The notes: generated from the sequence alone by a model not told the origin. A DNA stretch of 64,000 nt from Falsarthrobacter nasiphocae (GCF_031456275.1 NZ_JAVDUI010000001.1:2066965-2130964), one strand, 5' to 3'. Shown: positions 25,199 to 34,679, counted from the stretch's first letter. Translations and numbers: made by a program.

Positions 25199-27400
25199 TC
25201 AGGTCAGCTTGTAGACGGTCTGCCCGCCCACGGTGGTCGCCGTGTAGTTGGCCGTCACCCAGGCGGTGATCGCGGAGGACGACGACGCCTGACCCGTGCC
25301 GTCGTTGCCGCCGCCGGGTCCGCCCGCGCCTCCGCCCTGGCCGACGATGAAGTACGTGATGTCGCCGTTCTTCACCATGGCCTGGAACTGGGCGAGGGTG
25401 GGGTAGGGGTCGGACCCCATCCAACCGCCGATGTCGAGGACCTCGGTGTCGGAGCCGATCATGAGGTCAGACGCCGTGGTCGCCCCGACCGTGGCGGCGG
25501 AGTACTTCGTGTGCGTGGCCGCGAGGGCCTGGTGGAGGGCGCTCGAGGAGGTCGAGCCCGCGCCCGACGTAGCCGTCCCCGTGGAGCCCTGGGGCCCCGT
25601 GGTGGCTCCGCCCTGCGTCGGGGCCGCTGCCCCGGTTCCGGCGGAACCCTGCGCCCCGGCGCCAGCCGCGCCGGCGGTGCTCTGGCCACCGCCAGGTCCG
25701 GCGTCGGACGCTGAAGCTGAGGGGCCGGAGGTGGGGATGGAGCCGTGGTGACCCACGGTGGCCGTCACCGCAGAGTAGGCGGCCGTGCCCCCGAAGAGGC
25801 CGATCAGGCCCGTGACGAGGAGGAGCGCGGCCATCCCGCGGCGCACCGTCCCCTCAGCCTGGGGGCGGTCCAGGCCGAGCGCCAGTCCGGCCGCGGAGAC
25901 CATGCCCGCCGCGAGGACGAGCCACTTGAGCCACGGCAGCCAGGACGCGTCCTGATGTAGCAGGACAAAGGACCAGGTGGACGTGACGAGGACGAAGAGC
26001 GCGAGGGCCCAGCGGGCCAGGAAGGCGTCCCGCCCCCGGTAGAGCTCCCACGCGCCGATGCCGACGATGGCCGCGATGGCCGGGGCGAGCGCCACCGCGT
26101 AGTACGGGTGGATCGTGCCCTCCATGAAGCTGAAGACGAGCGCCGTGACCACGAGCCAGCCGCCCCAGATGACGAGCGCGCTGCGCGTGGAGTCCGTGCG
26201 GGGCTGGCGGCGCGTGAACCACAGGCCGGCCACGAGGAGCAGCAGGGCGCCGGGGAGGAGCCAGGAGATCTCCGTGCCGAAGGCCGCGTTGAACATGCGG
26301 CCGAGGCCCGTGGAGCCGCCGAAGCCCGTGTTGGCGCCCATGGCGCCTCCGCCGCCGCCACCGCCTCCGTTGCCTCCTCCGTTGCCGGAGCCGCCGAAGA
26401 TGCGGCCCAGCCCGTTGTAGCCGAGCGTCAGCTCCCAGAACGAGTTGTTCTCGCTGCCCGCCATGTACGGGCGGACGGAGGTGGGGGTGAGCTGGAAGAT
26501 CGTCAGGTAGACGGCCGGGGCGGTGATGAGTCCGACGACGGCGGCCCAGAGGTCGGTCACCCGTCGGCGCAGGGAGACCGGCGCGGCCCAGAGGTAGCCG
26601 AGGGCGAGGGGCGGGATCGTCAGGAAGCCCTGGAGCATCTTCGTGAGGAATGCGAAGCCGAGGACGAGGCCCGCCACGTACAGCCAGCGGCGGCTCGCGG
26701 TGCTCGTGGCGCGGATGACCGCGTAGGCGGCGGCCGTGAGCAGGAGCGTCAGGAGGGCGTCCGGGTTGTTGAAGCGGAACATCATCGTCGCCACGGGCGT
26801 CGCTGCCAGGGCGGCGCCGGCGAGGATGCCCGCCACGGGGCCGTTGGTCCGCCTGACGGCCCGGGAGAGGATCCAGACCGCCGCGACGCCCATGGCGGCC
26901 TGCGGTGCGAGGACCGTCCAGGAGGAGAAGCCGAAGACCTGGCCGAGGAGGGACGGGATCCAGAGCGAGGCCGGGGGCTTGTCCACGGTGATGCCATTGT
27001 TGGCGTCAAGGGACCCGAACAAGAGCGAGACCCAGTTCTCGGAGCCCGCCCGGACGGCGGCGGCGTAGAACGTGTTGCCGTAGCCGGAGTTGGTCAGGTT
27101 CCAGAAGTACAGGAGGGCGGTGACGGCGAGGAGCGCGGCCTCGGCGAGCTTGGCGCGGCGGCTCACGGGGGCCAGGGCTGGCGCGGCAGTCGGGGCGATG
27201 CGGGCAGCTCGGGAGCGGCCAGTGGGGCCTCGGGTGCCCTCTGTGGGGGCCGTGGCTCGGCTGCTTCCTAAGGCCGCGCGGCGCGAGGCCCGGCGGGCAC
27301 CGGACTCGCTGCGGGGTGTGTCGAGGATGGTGGTGGGTGGGTCGGGCTGAGTGGGGCGGTCGAGGACTGCCGTCTGGGATGAGCGGTTCATGCCTTCCAC
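25199..27400 (-). CDS. GT39/ArnT-like membrane glycosyltransferase
   Basis: 733 residues from GTG 27400 (ATG 27391 is possible but sits against its ribosome site). About 80 disordered residues precede a dozen membrane helices. The first loop carries NGITVDKPPASLW, the conserved acidic/Lys-Pro site of GT39 (ArnT/PMT-like) enzymes that use lipid-linked sugars. Odd points: a poly-Gly stretch (NGGGGGGGGAMG) in an outside loop near residue 350, and a Gly/Ala/Ser/Thr-rich region (about 550-640) before a C-terminal domain with SDLMIGSDTEVLDIGGWMG (in part) seen in actinobacterial homologues. It presumably glycosylates wall or secreted material. Confidence 0.85.
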   Translation of the reverse strand: MEGMNRSSQTAVLDRPTQPDPPTTILDTPRSESGARRASRRAALGSSRATAPTEGTRGPTGRSRAARIAPTAAPALAPVSRRAKLAEAALLAVTALLYFWNLTNSGYGNTFYAAAVRAGSENWVSLLFGSLDANNGITVDKPPASLWIPSLLGQVFGFSSWTVLAPQAAMGVAAVWILSRAVRRTNGPVAGILAGAALAATPVATMMFRFNNPDALLTLLLTAAAYAVIRATSTASRRWLYVAGLVLGFAFLTKMLQGFLTIPPLALGYLWAAPVSLRRRVTDLWAAVVGLITAPAVYLTIFQLTPTSVRPYMAGSENNSFWELTLGYNGLGRIFGGSGNGGGNGGGGGGGGAMGANTGFGGSTGLGRMFNAAFGTEISWLLPGALLLLVAGLWFTRRQPRTDSTRSALVIWGGWLVVTALVFSFMEGTIHPYYAVALAPAIAAIVGIGAWELYRGRDAFLARWALALFVLVTSTWSFVLLHQDASWLPWLKWLVLAAGMVSAAGLALGLDRPQAEGTVRRGMAALLLVTGLIGLFGGTAAYSAVTATVGHHGSIPTSGPSASASDAGPGGGQSTAGAAGAGAQGSAGTGAAAPTQGGATTGPQGSTGTATSGAGSTSSSALHQALAATHTKYSAATVGATTASDLMIGSDTEVLDIGGWMGSDPYPTLAQFQAMVKNGDITYFIVGQGGGAGGPGGGNDGTGQASSSSAITAWVTANYTATTVGGQTVYKLT

Positions 27401-27649
27401 TCTGGGCGGGCCCCTTGTGCGGGGGTCACGGCTGGCCTGTGGCGCCTCTGTGAGGGCAGCAAAGGAAGATTCCCTGTCCGTTGAGGAGCAGGGGAATGCG
27501 GGATCTGGGCCGTCGTGCCGTCACTGCTGAAGTTCAGCCGAACAGGAGCAGCCGCCGCATATGCTGGGGGTCAGAACCGTTCTTGGCGATGGGGCCTTGG
27601 CACTCCGCGCCGCGAACTGACCCGTTGCCACCCAAGCATTGGACCCCGC
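27401..27649. other. Intergenic region between glycosyltransferase and restriction-modification gene
   Basis: Divergent 249-base gap. An interrupted inverted repeat (ATTCCCTG/CAGGGGAAT, around 27467-27496) and a -10-like TATGCT near 27559 are visible. The following ATG has no good ribosome site. No gene is supported. Confidence 0.4.
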
Positions 27650-30415
27650 ATGAGCAAAACCCTCTCGCTGAACGAGATCCGTTCCCGCGCCGTCGCCTTC
27701 CATCACGAGTGGAAGGGCGAGCCCGGAGAGGAAAGACAGCAGGCTCAGAGCTTCGTCCGGGACCTCCTGCATGTCTTCGGGGTGACAGGCACGAAGGCCG
27801 CCCTCTACGAGAAGCGGGCCCGCCGTTCGTCCACTGGTTCAGGCGGCTATATTGACGCGCTCGTGCCTGGCCTTTGTCTCATCGAGATGAAGAGTGCAGG
27901 GAAGGACCTGGCCGCTGCGGAGAGACAGGCTCTCGACTACATCGACGATCTCAGCGACGCGGAAGCCCCCCGATGGGTCATTACGTGCGACTTCCACACC
28001 TTCCGCATCCTGGATCTTCATGCGGAAGACGACGCCGATACGGTCGTCTTCACGCTCGAACAACTGCCCGCGCGGGTGGAGGACCTGGCATTCCTTGCGG
28101 GGTACCAGGCACGTTCCTTTGGCAGCCGCGAGCAGGAGGCGGCGTCCATTAAGGCAGCGAAGATCATGGCCGGGCTCTACGAGGCTCTGGAGGGCTCGGG
28201 ATACGACGACCATGAGGCCAGCGTGTTCCTCGTCCGCACACTCTTCGCCCTCTACGCCGACGATTCCGGTGTGTGGGAGCGAGACATGTTCTTCGAGTTC
28301 ATCGAGACCCGAACGAGCGAAGACGGGTCTGACCTCGGCTCGCAGCTGACCAAGCTCTACCAGGAGCTCAATCGCCTGCCCGAGAAGCGCCAGAAGAACC
28401 TGGACGAGCTCATTGCCCGTTTCCCCTACGTCAACGGCGGCATCTTCGCCGAGCCGCTGAGCATCCCCTCCTTTGACCGGGCGATGCGCGCCCAGCTCCT
28501 CGAGGCGTGCGCCTTTAACTGGTCCGCCATCAGCCCTGCCATCTTCGGCTCTCTCTTCCAGGCCGTCAAGGACAAGAAAGCCCGGCGCGAGCTCGGCGAG
28601 CACTACACAACCGAGACGAACATCCTCAAGACCATCCGGCCTCTGTTCCTGGACGACTTTGAGGCTGAATTCGCCAAGCAGCATCACCACAAGGCCGGCC
28701 TCAAGAAACTGCGTGCTCGCATGGGAGAGGCCGTTTTTGTGGACCCTGCCGCTGGATGCGGCAACTTCTTGGTCATCGGATACCGAGAGATGCGAGCCCT
28801 GGATCTGCGAATCCTCGAACGGCTCCAGGAGCTCGGGGACTCAAGCCAGATTCCCACGATGTTCTTCACCAAGGCCGACCTGCCCGTCAAGATGGAGAGC
28901 TTCATCGGGTTGGAGCTCGAAGAATGGCCCGCGCGAATCGCGGCCACGGCCCTCCACCTCGTGGACCATCAGGCGAACCAGGCGATGGAGCTTGCGCTCG
29001 GAAAGGCCCCAGAGCCCCTCCCGCTCGAGACCATCACGACTGTCCATGTGGTCAACTCCTTAAAGGTGCGGTGGCAGGATTACATCCCGCCCACTCAGCA
29101 CCTATTCATCATGTCCAATCCTCCGTTCCTCGGGGACAATACCCGGACCAAGGAGCAGAAGAAGGAGCTTCAGGACGCGTGGGGTGACGCCTCGGTCCTG
29201 TCCCGTCTGGATTACGTGACCGGATGGCACGCCAAGGCCCTCGAACTTTTCAAGAACCGTGAGTATGGAGGGGAGTGGGCGTTTGTAACGACCAACTCGA
29301 TTACCCAGGGGGACCAGCCGCCACGCCTGTTCGGGCCGATCTTCGCCCAGGGGTGGAAGATTAAGTTTGCCCATCAGACCTTCGCATGGACCAGCGAGGC
29401 GTCGGATGCTGCCGCGGTGCACTGCGTCATCGTCGGCTTCACGAAGGATAAGGCGGCGCCTCGCCGCCTGTTCACCTACCCGAGTCCCAAGGCGGAGCCG
29501 CTGGAACAGGATGCGGCGCAGATCAATGGCTACCTTCTTGATGCAGAAAACGTCCTCGTCGAGAAGCGATCCTCGATGCTAAGTCCTTGCCTAACGAAGA
29601 CCCTACGGGGGTCTATGCCATCTGACGGTGGAAATCTCATCGTCGAGCCCGAGGACTATGCAGAGTTCGCGGCCGATCCGATCGCCTCCACGTACTTGCA
29701 TCGATACATCGGGGCAAAGGAGCTCCTCCACGGAACAGACCGGTGGTGTCTCTGGCTCGACGGATGGGATAGTCGTGATCTGAACAAATCCGCCCTGTTG
29801 AGGATGCGCGTCGAGGCAGTGAAAGACTTCCGTGCGGCTTCGACGGCCGCGACAACACGTGACTATCCGTACCACCACCTTTTCCGTCAGTTGGCGAAGC
29901 AGGATACCTCCTATGTGTGCGTGCCTCGTCATGTCTCTGAGACGCGCGAATTCTTTACAGTGCAGCATTTTGACGCGGACGTCATTGCCGGAGACGCAAA
30001 TTTCACGATTCAGGACCCTGACGGCCTTCAGTTTGCCGTAATGTCGTCCTCGGCATTCATCACGTGGCAGAAGGCCATCGGTGGGCGCTTGGAGTCACGT
30101 CTGCGGTTTGCGTCGACTCTGACCTGGTACACGTTCCCTGTGCCGGAAATCTCGGAAAAGGATCGTGCGGCGATCATCGCCGGTGGTCGGGCGGTGCTCG
30201 ACGCCCGAGCCCTCCACCCCGAGAAGTCCCTGGCAGAGCACTATCAGCCACTCGGGATGGACCCGGCGCTGGTGAAAGCCCACAAACAGCTCGACAAGGC
30301 CGTTGACAAGGTCTTTGGTTTGCGGGACACGACGGGCAAGAGGGTCTCGAACGAGGATCGTCTCAAGGCCTTGTTCGCGTCCTACGCTGCGATGACCGGC
30401 GACAGCCAGTCGTGA
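27650..30415 (+). CDS. MmeI-like type IIL restriction-modification enzyme (nuclease and adenine methylase in one chain)
   Basis: 921 residues from ATG 27650. An N-terminal PD-(D/E)XK-type site is visible as D69-x9-E79-M-K81 (GYIDALVPG, LIEMKSAG). A helical connector follows, then the gamma-class N6-adenine methylase: motif I FVDPAAGCGNF (Asp365) and motif IV SNPPF (Asn490). The target-recognition and C-terminal parts (about 620-900) end it. This order and length fit MmeI-family single-chain enzymes, which methylate one strand for protection and cut nearby. Base composition is less GC-rich than its neighbours, which suggests transfer. No separate REase, BREX or DISARM genes are adjacent. Its stop overlaps the next gene. 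Confidence 0.85.
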   Translation: MSKTLSLNEIRSRAVAFHHEWKGEPGEERQQAQSFVRDLLHVFGVTGTKAALYEKRARRSSTGSGGYIDALVPGLCLIEMKSAGKDLAAAERQALDYIDDLSDAEAPRWVITCDFHTFRILDLHAEDDADTVVFTLEQLPARVEDLAFLAGYQARSFGSREQEAASIKAAKIMAGLYEALEGSGYDDHEASVFLVRTLFALYADDSGVWERDMFFEFIETRTSEDGSDLGSQLTKLYQELNRLPEKRQKNLDELIARFPYVNGGIFAEPLSIPSFDRAMRAQLLEACAFNWSAISPAIFGSLFQAVKDKKARRELGEHYTTETNILKTIRPLFLDDFEAEFAKQHHHKAGLKKLRARMGEAVFVDPAAGCGNFLVIGYREMRALDLRILERLQELGDSSQIPTMFFTKADLPVKMESFIGLELEEWPARIAATALHLVDHQANQAMELALGKAPEPLPLETITTVHVVNSLKVRWQDYIPPTQHLFIMSNPPFLGDNTRTKEQKKELQDAWGDASVLSRLDYVTGWHAKALELFKNREYGGEWAFVTTNSITQGDQPPRLFGPIFAQGWKIKFAHQTFAWTSEASDAAAVHCVIVGFTKDKAAPRRLFTYPSPKAEPLEQDAAQINGYLLDAENVLVEKRSSMLSPCLTKTLRGSMPSDGGNLIVEPEDYAEFAADPIASTYLHRYIGAKELLHGTDRWCLWLDGWDSRDLNKSALLRMRVEAVKDFRAASTAATTRDYPYHHLFRQLAKQDTSYVCVPRHVSETREFFTVQHFDADVIAGDANFTIQDPDGLQFAVMSSSAFITWQKAIGGRLESRLRFASTLTWYTFPVPEISEKDRAAIIAGGRAVLDARALHPEKSLAEHYQPLGMDPALVKAHKQLDKAVDKVFGLRDTTGKRVSNEDRLKALFASYAAMTGDSQS

Positions 30416-31032
30416 CTCTGCGGGCATACCACGCAACCCGGCTTCTGCCTCACGAGGTGGAAACGATCAGGACACATGGACTCCAACCTCTGACGCTCGG
30501 ACTTCTCGAGCGAAAAATCCGCGATGCATGCACGTACGGCTTCATTACGGAGGAACTGGCTTCATGGCTGAACGAGCGGCATTTCTTCAAAACCACCAGG
30601 ACGGAACGGCGTGAGGGCATGATTCACATGTTCACCGCACGCGAGCACCTAGGGGAGGAAGACGGGATGTTTGGTGTCCTTGGCTGCTGGGGCGGCGAGG
30701 CGATGCACTGCCATAACAGGTATATCCAAGATCTGCTGTCAAGGATTGGCACCCCTCACATCGTCCTCCTTGACCTGGATCTGAATCTGCCAGGAATTAC
30801 TACCTGTGGCGTTCCGCTGGGATCTGTAGGCGTCATGCTGCAGGGAGAAGAGGACGATCCTGCCATGTGGGCTGAGCGAGCCATAGCCCCATCAGAAATC
30901 GCGGAGGTCATCAGTGTTGACGATGCCTTGACGAGTGGTCGGTTCCCTGAACTCGCTTGGACTCGATCCAGCCCCCAACTGAACCGCGGGACTGGCGGCG
31001 TAGTGGGGCCGCCAGGCACGTCGTCGTCATGA
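30412..31032 (+). CDS. Unrecognised 206-residue protein translationally coupled to the restriction-modification gene
   Basis: The GTG start overlaps the upstream stop by four bases, so the two genes are one unit. The N-terminus TLRAYHATRLLPHEVETIR, then HGLQPL, resembles the opening of ADP-ribosyltransferase-like folds (Y-H-x-T, then a GL after a helix), but the match is short. The middle has FKTTRTERREGMIHMF and a Gly/Cys/His-containing GVLGCWGGEAMHCHNRY. No signal peptide or membrane segment. The C-terminal 20 residues are Gly/Pro/Ser-rich. An accessory or defence role is inferred from context only. Confidence 0.75.
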   Translation: MTLRAYHATRLLPHEVETIRTHGLQPLTLGLLERKIRDACTYGFITEELASWLNERHFFKTTRTERREGMIHMFTAREHLGEEDGMFGVLGCWGGEAMHCHNRYIQDLLSRIGTPHIVLLDLDLNLPGITTCGVPLGSVGVMLQGEEDDPAMWAERAIAPSEIAEVISVDDALTSGRFPELAWTRSSPQLNRGTGGVVGPPGTSSS

Positions 31033-31054
31033 TCCGCGCTTGAGGGCATGCAAA

Positions 31055-31105
31055 GGCCGCGCGGGCCGCCCCGCCCCGGAAGGGGGAGAGACGGCCCGCG
31101 CGGCC
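31055..31105. terminator. Hairpin between converging genes, 3' of valS
   Basis: A perfect 13-bp stem (31055-31067 with 31093-31105) around a 25-base loop lies between the 206-residue gene and the valS stop. AAA precedes it on the plus strand, which reads as a T-run for valS. Confidence 0.7.
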
Positions 31106-31126
31106 TCTGGCGTTTGCGGAGTTCCG

Positions 31127-33739
31127 CTATGGGGTGGGCTCGGCCTGCTCCAGCTCAACGTCGCTGACCACGAGCTCGCCCTCGCCGTCGTTGACGATGA
31201 TCTCCTGCGCGTTCGCCGCGGCCCGGAGGTCGGCGAGGCCGGCACGGACCTTCGCGGCCTCGGCGGGGGACGCGGTGATGACGGCGCGGGTCACGGCGGT
31301 GCGCTGCTTGACCTTGGCCTCGGACTTCGCCTTGCGGAGGCCCGCGAGGGCGGTGCCCACGGCCGGGAGGACGCTCGCGTCCCCAGCCTCGAAGGCGGAG
31401 AAATCGGCGGCCTCGGGCCACGAGGCGCGGTGCACGGAGCCCTGGCGCCACCACGAGTAGACCTCGTCCGTGGCGAACGGCAGGAACGGCGCGAAGAGGC
31501 GCAGGAGCGCGTCCAGCGTCGTCGCGAGCGCGGCCCGCACCGAGTCGCTGCCGGCCTCGCCGGACGTGCCGTAGGCGCGGTCCTTGACGAGCTCGACGTA
31601 GTCGTCCGTGAAGGACCAGAAGAAGGACTCGGTGATGGCGAGCGCGCGGGCGTAGTCGTACTGCTCGAACGCCCGTCCCGCCTGCTCCACAACCGCCGCG
31701 AGCTGCGCCAGGAGGGCCTGGTCCAGCGGCTCGGTGACGCGGGAAGCGTCCCCGCGGAGCACGTCCGCCTCGGTGGCACCGAGGTTGAGGACGAACTTCG
31801 AGGCATTGAGCAGCTTGATGGCCAGGCGGCGGCCGATCTTCATCTGCGCGACCTCGTACGCCGTGTCCGCGCCGAGCTTCGCCGAGGCGGCCCAGTAGCG
31901 CACCGCGTCCGCGCCGTACTCGTTGAGGACGTCGGTGGGGACGACGACGTTGCCCTTGGACTTGGACATCTTCTTGCGGTCCGGATCGAGGATCCAGCCG
32001 GAGATGCCCGCGTGCTTCCACGGCGCGGCGTCCTGGAGGGCGTCCGCCCGGACCACGGAGCTGAAGAGCCACGTGCGGATGATGTCGTGGCCCTGCGGGC
32101 GCAGGTCGAACGGGAAGACCGTCGTGAAGAGGTCCTCGTCGTGTCCCCAGCCGCCCACGATCTGCGGGGAGAGGGAGCTCGTGGCCCACGTGTCGAGCAC
32201 GTCCGCATCGCCGACGAAGCCGCCGGCCACGCCGCGCTGGCCCTCGCTGAAGCCCGGGGCGGGCTCGGCGGCGGGGTCCACGGGGAGCATGTCGAGGCTC
32301 GGGAGGATCGGGTTCTCGTAGTCCGGCTGCTCGTCGGCGTCCAGCGGGTACCAGACGGGGATCGGCACGCCGAAGAAGCGCTGGCGGCTCACGAGCCAGT
32401 CGCCGTTGAGGCCCTTGATCCAGTCCTCGTAGCGGGCGCGCATGAAGGACGGGTGGAAGTCGATCTCGCGCCCACGGGAGATGAGGGCGGCGCGGCGGTC
32501 CTCGTCCCGTCCGCCGTTGCGGATGTACCACTGGCGGCTTGCGACAATCTCGAGGGGCTTGTCGCCCTTCTCGAAGAAGTTCACGGGGTGCGTGATCTTG
32601 CGCGGCTCGCCGTCCAGGAGGCCGTTCTCAGTCAGCATCTCGACGACGGCCTCCTTCGCGGAGAACACCGTCTTCCCGGAGACCTGCTCGTAGTTCGCGC
32701 GGCCCTCCGTCGTCGTGATCCATTCCGGAGTCTCGGAGCGGAAGCGGCCGTCACGGCCGATGAGCGCGCGGGTGGGGAGGCCGAGCTCGCGCCACCAGGT
32801 GATGTCGTTCGCGTCGCCGAAGGTGCAGATCATGGCGATGCCCGAGCCCTTGTCCGGCTTGGCCAGCGCGTGCGCCTTGACCTCGACCTCGACGCCGAAG
32901 AGCGGCGACGTCACGGTCTTGCCGAAGAGGTGCTGGTAGCGCTCGTCCTCCGGGTTGGCCACGAGGGCCACGCACGCGGGAAGCAGCTCGGGGCGGGTCG
33001 TCTCGATGAAGACCTGCTCGCCGTCTGCGGCCGTGAACGCGAAGCGGTGGTAGGCGCCCGGCATCTCGCGGTCCTCGAGCTCAGCCTGGGCCACGGCGGT
33101 CCGGAAGGTCACGTCCCACATCGTGGGGGCCTCGGACATGTAGGCGTCCCCGGCCTGGACGTTCTCGATGAACGCGCGCTGGGACACGGCGCGGGAGTGG
33201 TCGTCGATGGTCCGGTAGGTCATGGACCAGTCCACGGACAGGCCGAGCGTCGTGAAGAGGTGCTCGAAGACCTTCTCGTCCTCCACGGCGAGCCGCTCGC
33301 ACAGCTCGATGAAGTTGCGGCGAGAGACGACGTCCCAGTCCCGCTGGTTCTTCGCGGGCTTCTCCGGCGGCTCGTAGGAGGGGTCGTAGGCGTACGTCGG
33401 GTCGCAGCGCACGCCGTAGTAGTTCTGGACGCGGCGCTCGGTGGGCAGGCCGTTGTCGTCCCAGCCCATCGGGTAGAACACGTTCTTGCCCTTCATGCGC
33501 TGGTAGCGCGCGAGGACGTCCGTCTGCGTGTAGGAGAACATGTGTCCAACGTGGAGGGAGCCCGAGGCGGTGGGCGGGGGCGTGTCGATGGAGTAGACCT
33601 GCTCGCGCGTGGTCTCGCGCTCAAACGCGTAGGTCTTCTCCGAGGCCCAGCGAGCGCTGAGCTTCTCCTCGAGGCCCTCAAGGGCCGGCTTGTCCGGGAC
33701 GGAAACGGGCGTGTCTGTGCCCTGGGGGTTCGCAGTCAT
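31127..33739 (-). CDS. valS: Valyl-tRNA synthetase
   Basis: 870 residues, class I synthetase. HIGH-type motif PPTASGSLHVGHMFSY near residue 50, and KKMSKSKGNVV near residue 590. Between them lies the CP1 editing domain that removes misacylated Thr. The anticodon-binding helical domain and a short C-terminal coiled coil (ALAGLRKAKSEAKVKQRTAV in part) complete it. Charges tRNA-Val with Val using ATP. The closing ELVVSDVELEQAEPTP is acidic. Read divergently from the HhH-protein gene; no T-box is seen upstream. Confidence 0.97.
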   Translation of the reverse strand: MTANPQGTDTPVSVPDKPALEGLEEKLSARWASEKTYAFERETTREQVYSIDTPPPTASGSLHVGHMFSYTQTDVLARYQRMKGKNVFYPMGWDDNGLPTERRVQNYYGVRCDPTYAYDPSYEPPEKPAKNQRDWDVVSRRNFIELCERLAVEDEKVFEHLFTTLGLSVDWSMTYRTIDDHSRAVSQRAFIENVQAGDAYMSEAPTMWDVTFRTAVAQAELEDREMPGAYHRFAFTAADGEQVFIETTRPELLPACVALVANPEDERYQHLFGKTVTSPLFGVEVEVKAHALAKPDKGSGIAMICTFGDANDITWWRELGLPTRALIGRDGRFRSETPEWITTTEGRANYEQVSGKTVFSAKEAVVEMLTENGLLDGEPRKITHPVNFFEKGDKPLEIVASRQWYIRNGGRDEDRRAALISRGREIDFHPSFMRARYEDWIKGLNGDWLVSRQRFFGVPIPVWYPLDADEQPDYENPILPSLDMLPVDPAAEPAPGFSEGQRGVAGGFVGDADVLDTWATSSLSPQIVGGWGHDEDLFTTVFPFDLRPQGHDIIRTWLFSSVVRADALQDAAPWKHAGISGWILDPDRKKMSKSKGNVVVPTDVLNEYGADAVRYWAASAKLGADTAYEVAQMKIGRRLAIKLLNASKFVLNLGATEADVLRGDASRVTEPLDQALLAQLAAVVEQAGRAFEQYDYARALAITESFFWSFTDDYVELVKDRAYGTSGEAGSDSVRAALATTLDALLRLFAPFLPFATDEVYSWWRQGSVHRASWPEAADFSAFEAGDASVLPAVGTALAGLRKAKSEAKVKQRTAVTRAVITASPAEAAKVRAGLADLRAAANAQEIIVNDGEGELVVSDVELEQAEPTP

Positions 33740-33842
33740 TTCTCCATTGTCCCATGAGCGGACGCGCTAGGTCGTGTGCCCGGGGACGCCGTATTCTCGG
33801 AGTGCTCCGCTGGAACACGTCCACGGGCGGAAGGGACGCGCG

Positions 33843-34526
33843 GTGACGGAGAACGGACGCACGCCAGAGGGCCCCGCGGGCACGGACCTTGACGCCACGG
33901 TGGCCCGCCTCCTCGACCGCCACGGCGTCACTTTCGCAGAGCAGGCCGGCCTCGACCTCGCCGCAGACGGACCCGAGCCCCTGTTCGGCCTCCTCACCTT
34001 GTGCCTCCTTCAGGCCAAGCCCATCGGGGCGTCCGTGGCGGTCGCTGCGGCCAAGGACCTCATCGCCCACGGCTGGACTTCGCCCGAGCGCATGCTCGCC
34101 GCCGGCCGCCCCGCCCGCATCCGCTCCTTCGCGCGCACCGGGTACCGGCGCTACGACGAAAGCACCGTCCGGCGCCTCGACGAGGTCTCCCGCCTGCTTC
34201 TGGCAGAGTTCGGCGGGGACGTGCGGACCCTGCGGCCTTCTCATGACGACGACGCGGCTGGCGCCACCTCAGAGCTGTCCGCCCGCCTCCAGCGCTTTCC
34301 GGGTGTGGGGCCCGCCTGCGCCGCGATGTTCATCCGTGAAGTGCAGGCCGTGTGGCCCGAGCTGCGCCCGTTCCTCGACCCCAAGGCCCTCCAAGGCGCC
34401 GTCAAGCTCGGCCTGCCTGGGGACGCCGAGCGCCTGGCGGCCCTGGCACCCGCGGGGGAGGAGGCCCGGTTTGCGGCGGCCCTCGTCCGCGTGGCCCTGA
34501 GCCGCGCCGCGGACCCCCTCGCCTGA
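33843..34526 (+). CDS. Helix-hairpin-helix DNA-glycosylase-like protein
   Basis: 227 residues from GTG 33843, after GGAAGGGA. The C-terminal half holds an HhH motif (LQRFPGVGPACAAMFIREVQ) followed by an Asp (RPFLDPKAL) at the place of the catalytic Asp of endonuclease III/HhH-GPD enzymes. The N-terminal helical half (LLTLCLLQAKPIGASVA) also fits that superfamily. There is no C-terminal iron-sulfur Cys cluster. Probably a base-excision-repair-like or DNA-binding protein; the substrate is unknown. An exact 18-base motif shared with folC and rsfS lies at 34248-34265. Confidence 0.75.
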   Translation: MTENGRTPEGPAGTDLDATVARLLDRHGVTFAEQAGLDLAADGPEPLFGLLTLCLLQAKPIGASVAVAAAKDLIAHGWTSPERMLAAGRPARIRSFARTGYRRYDESTVRRLDEVSRLLLAEFGGDVRTLRPSHDDDAAGATSELSARLQRFPGVGPACAAMFIREVQAVWPELRPFLDPKALQGAVKLGLPGDAERLAALAPAGEEARFAAALVRVALSRAADPLA

Positions 34527-34580
34527 GCCCCGCCCCCGCCCGTTCGCCCCGCGTTCTGGCGCTCGCCACCGACATTGCAG

Positions 34581-34643
34581 GGGGCAAACGCCATTCCAGG
34601 GGGCAAACGGCAAAGAGGGGCAAACGCGAAAGAGGGGGCCAAC
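34581..34643 (+). repeat. Three to four spaced copies of GGGGCAAACG upstream of the SDR gene
   Basis: Exact copies at 34581-34590, 34600-34609 and 34617-34626, and a degenerate GGGGCCAAC at 34635-34643. Start-to-start spacing is 19, 17 and 18 bases, so they are not on one helical face. They fill most of the 153-base gap before the SDR gene, ending 37 bases from its ATG. Likely regulator-binding sites. Confidence 0.7.
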
Positions 34644-34679
34644 ACCGCGGACACGCGCCGTCGTCGTAATCTGAAGCAC

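Noticed and set aside
27650-31032. BREX or DISARM defence locus
   Set aside because: The methylase resembles those systems' enzymes in general, but no pglZ, brxC, drmA/B or PLD gene is adjacent; a nuclease motif in the same chain favours type IIL.
31127-33739. T-box control of valS
   Set aside because: The 103-base gap upstream of valS is too short and has no GGTGGNACCGCG core.
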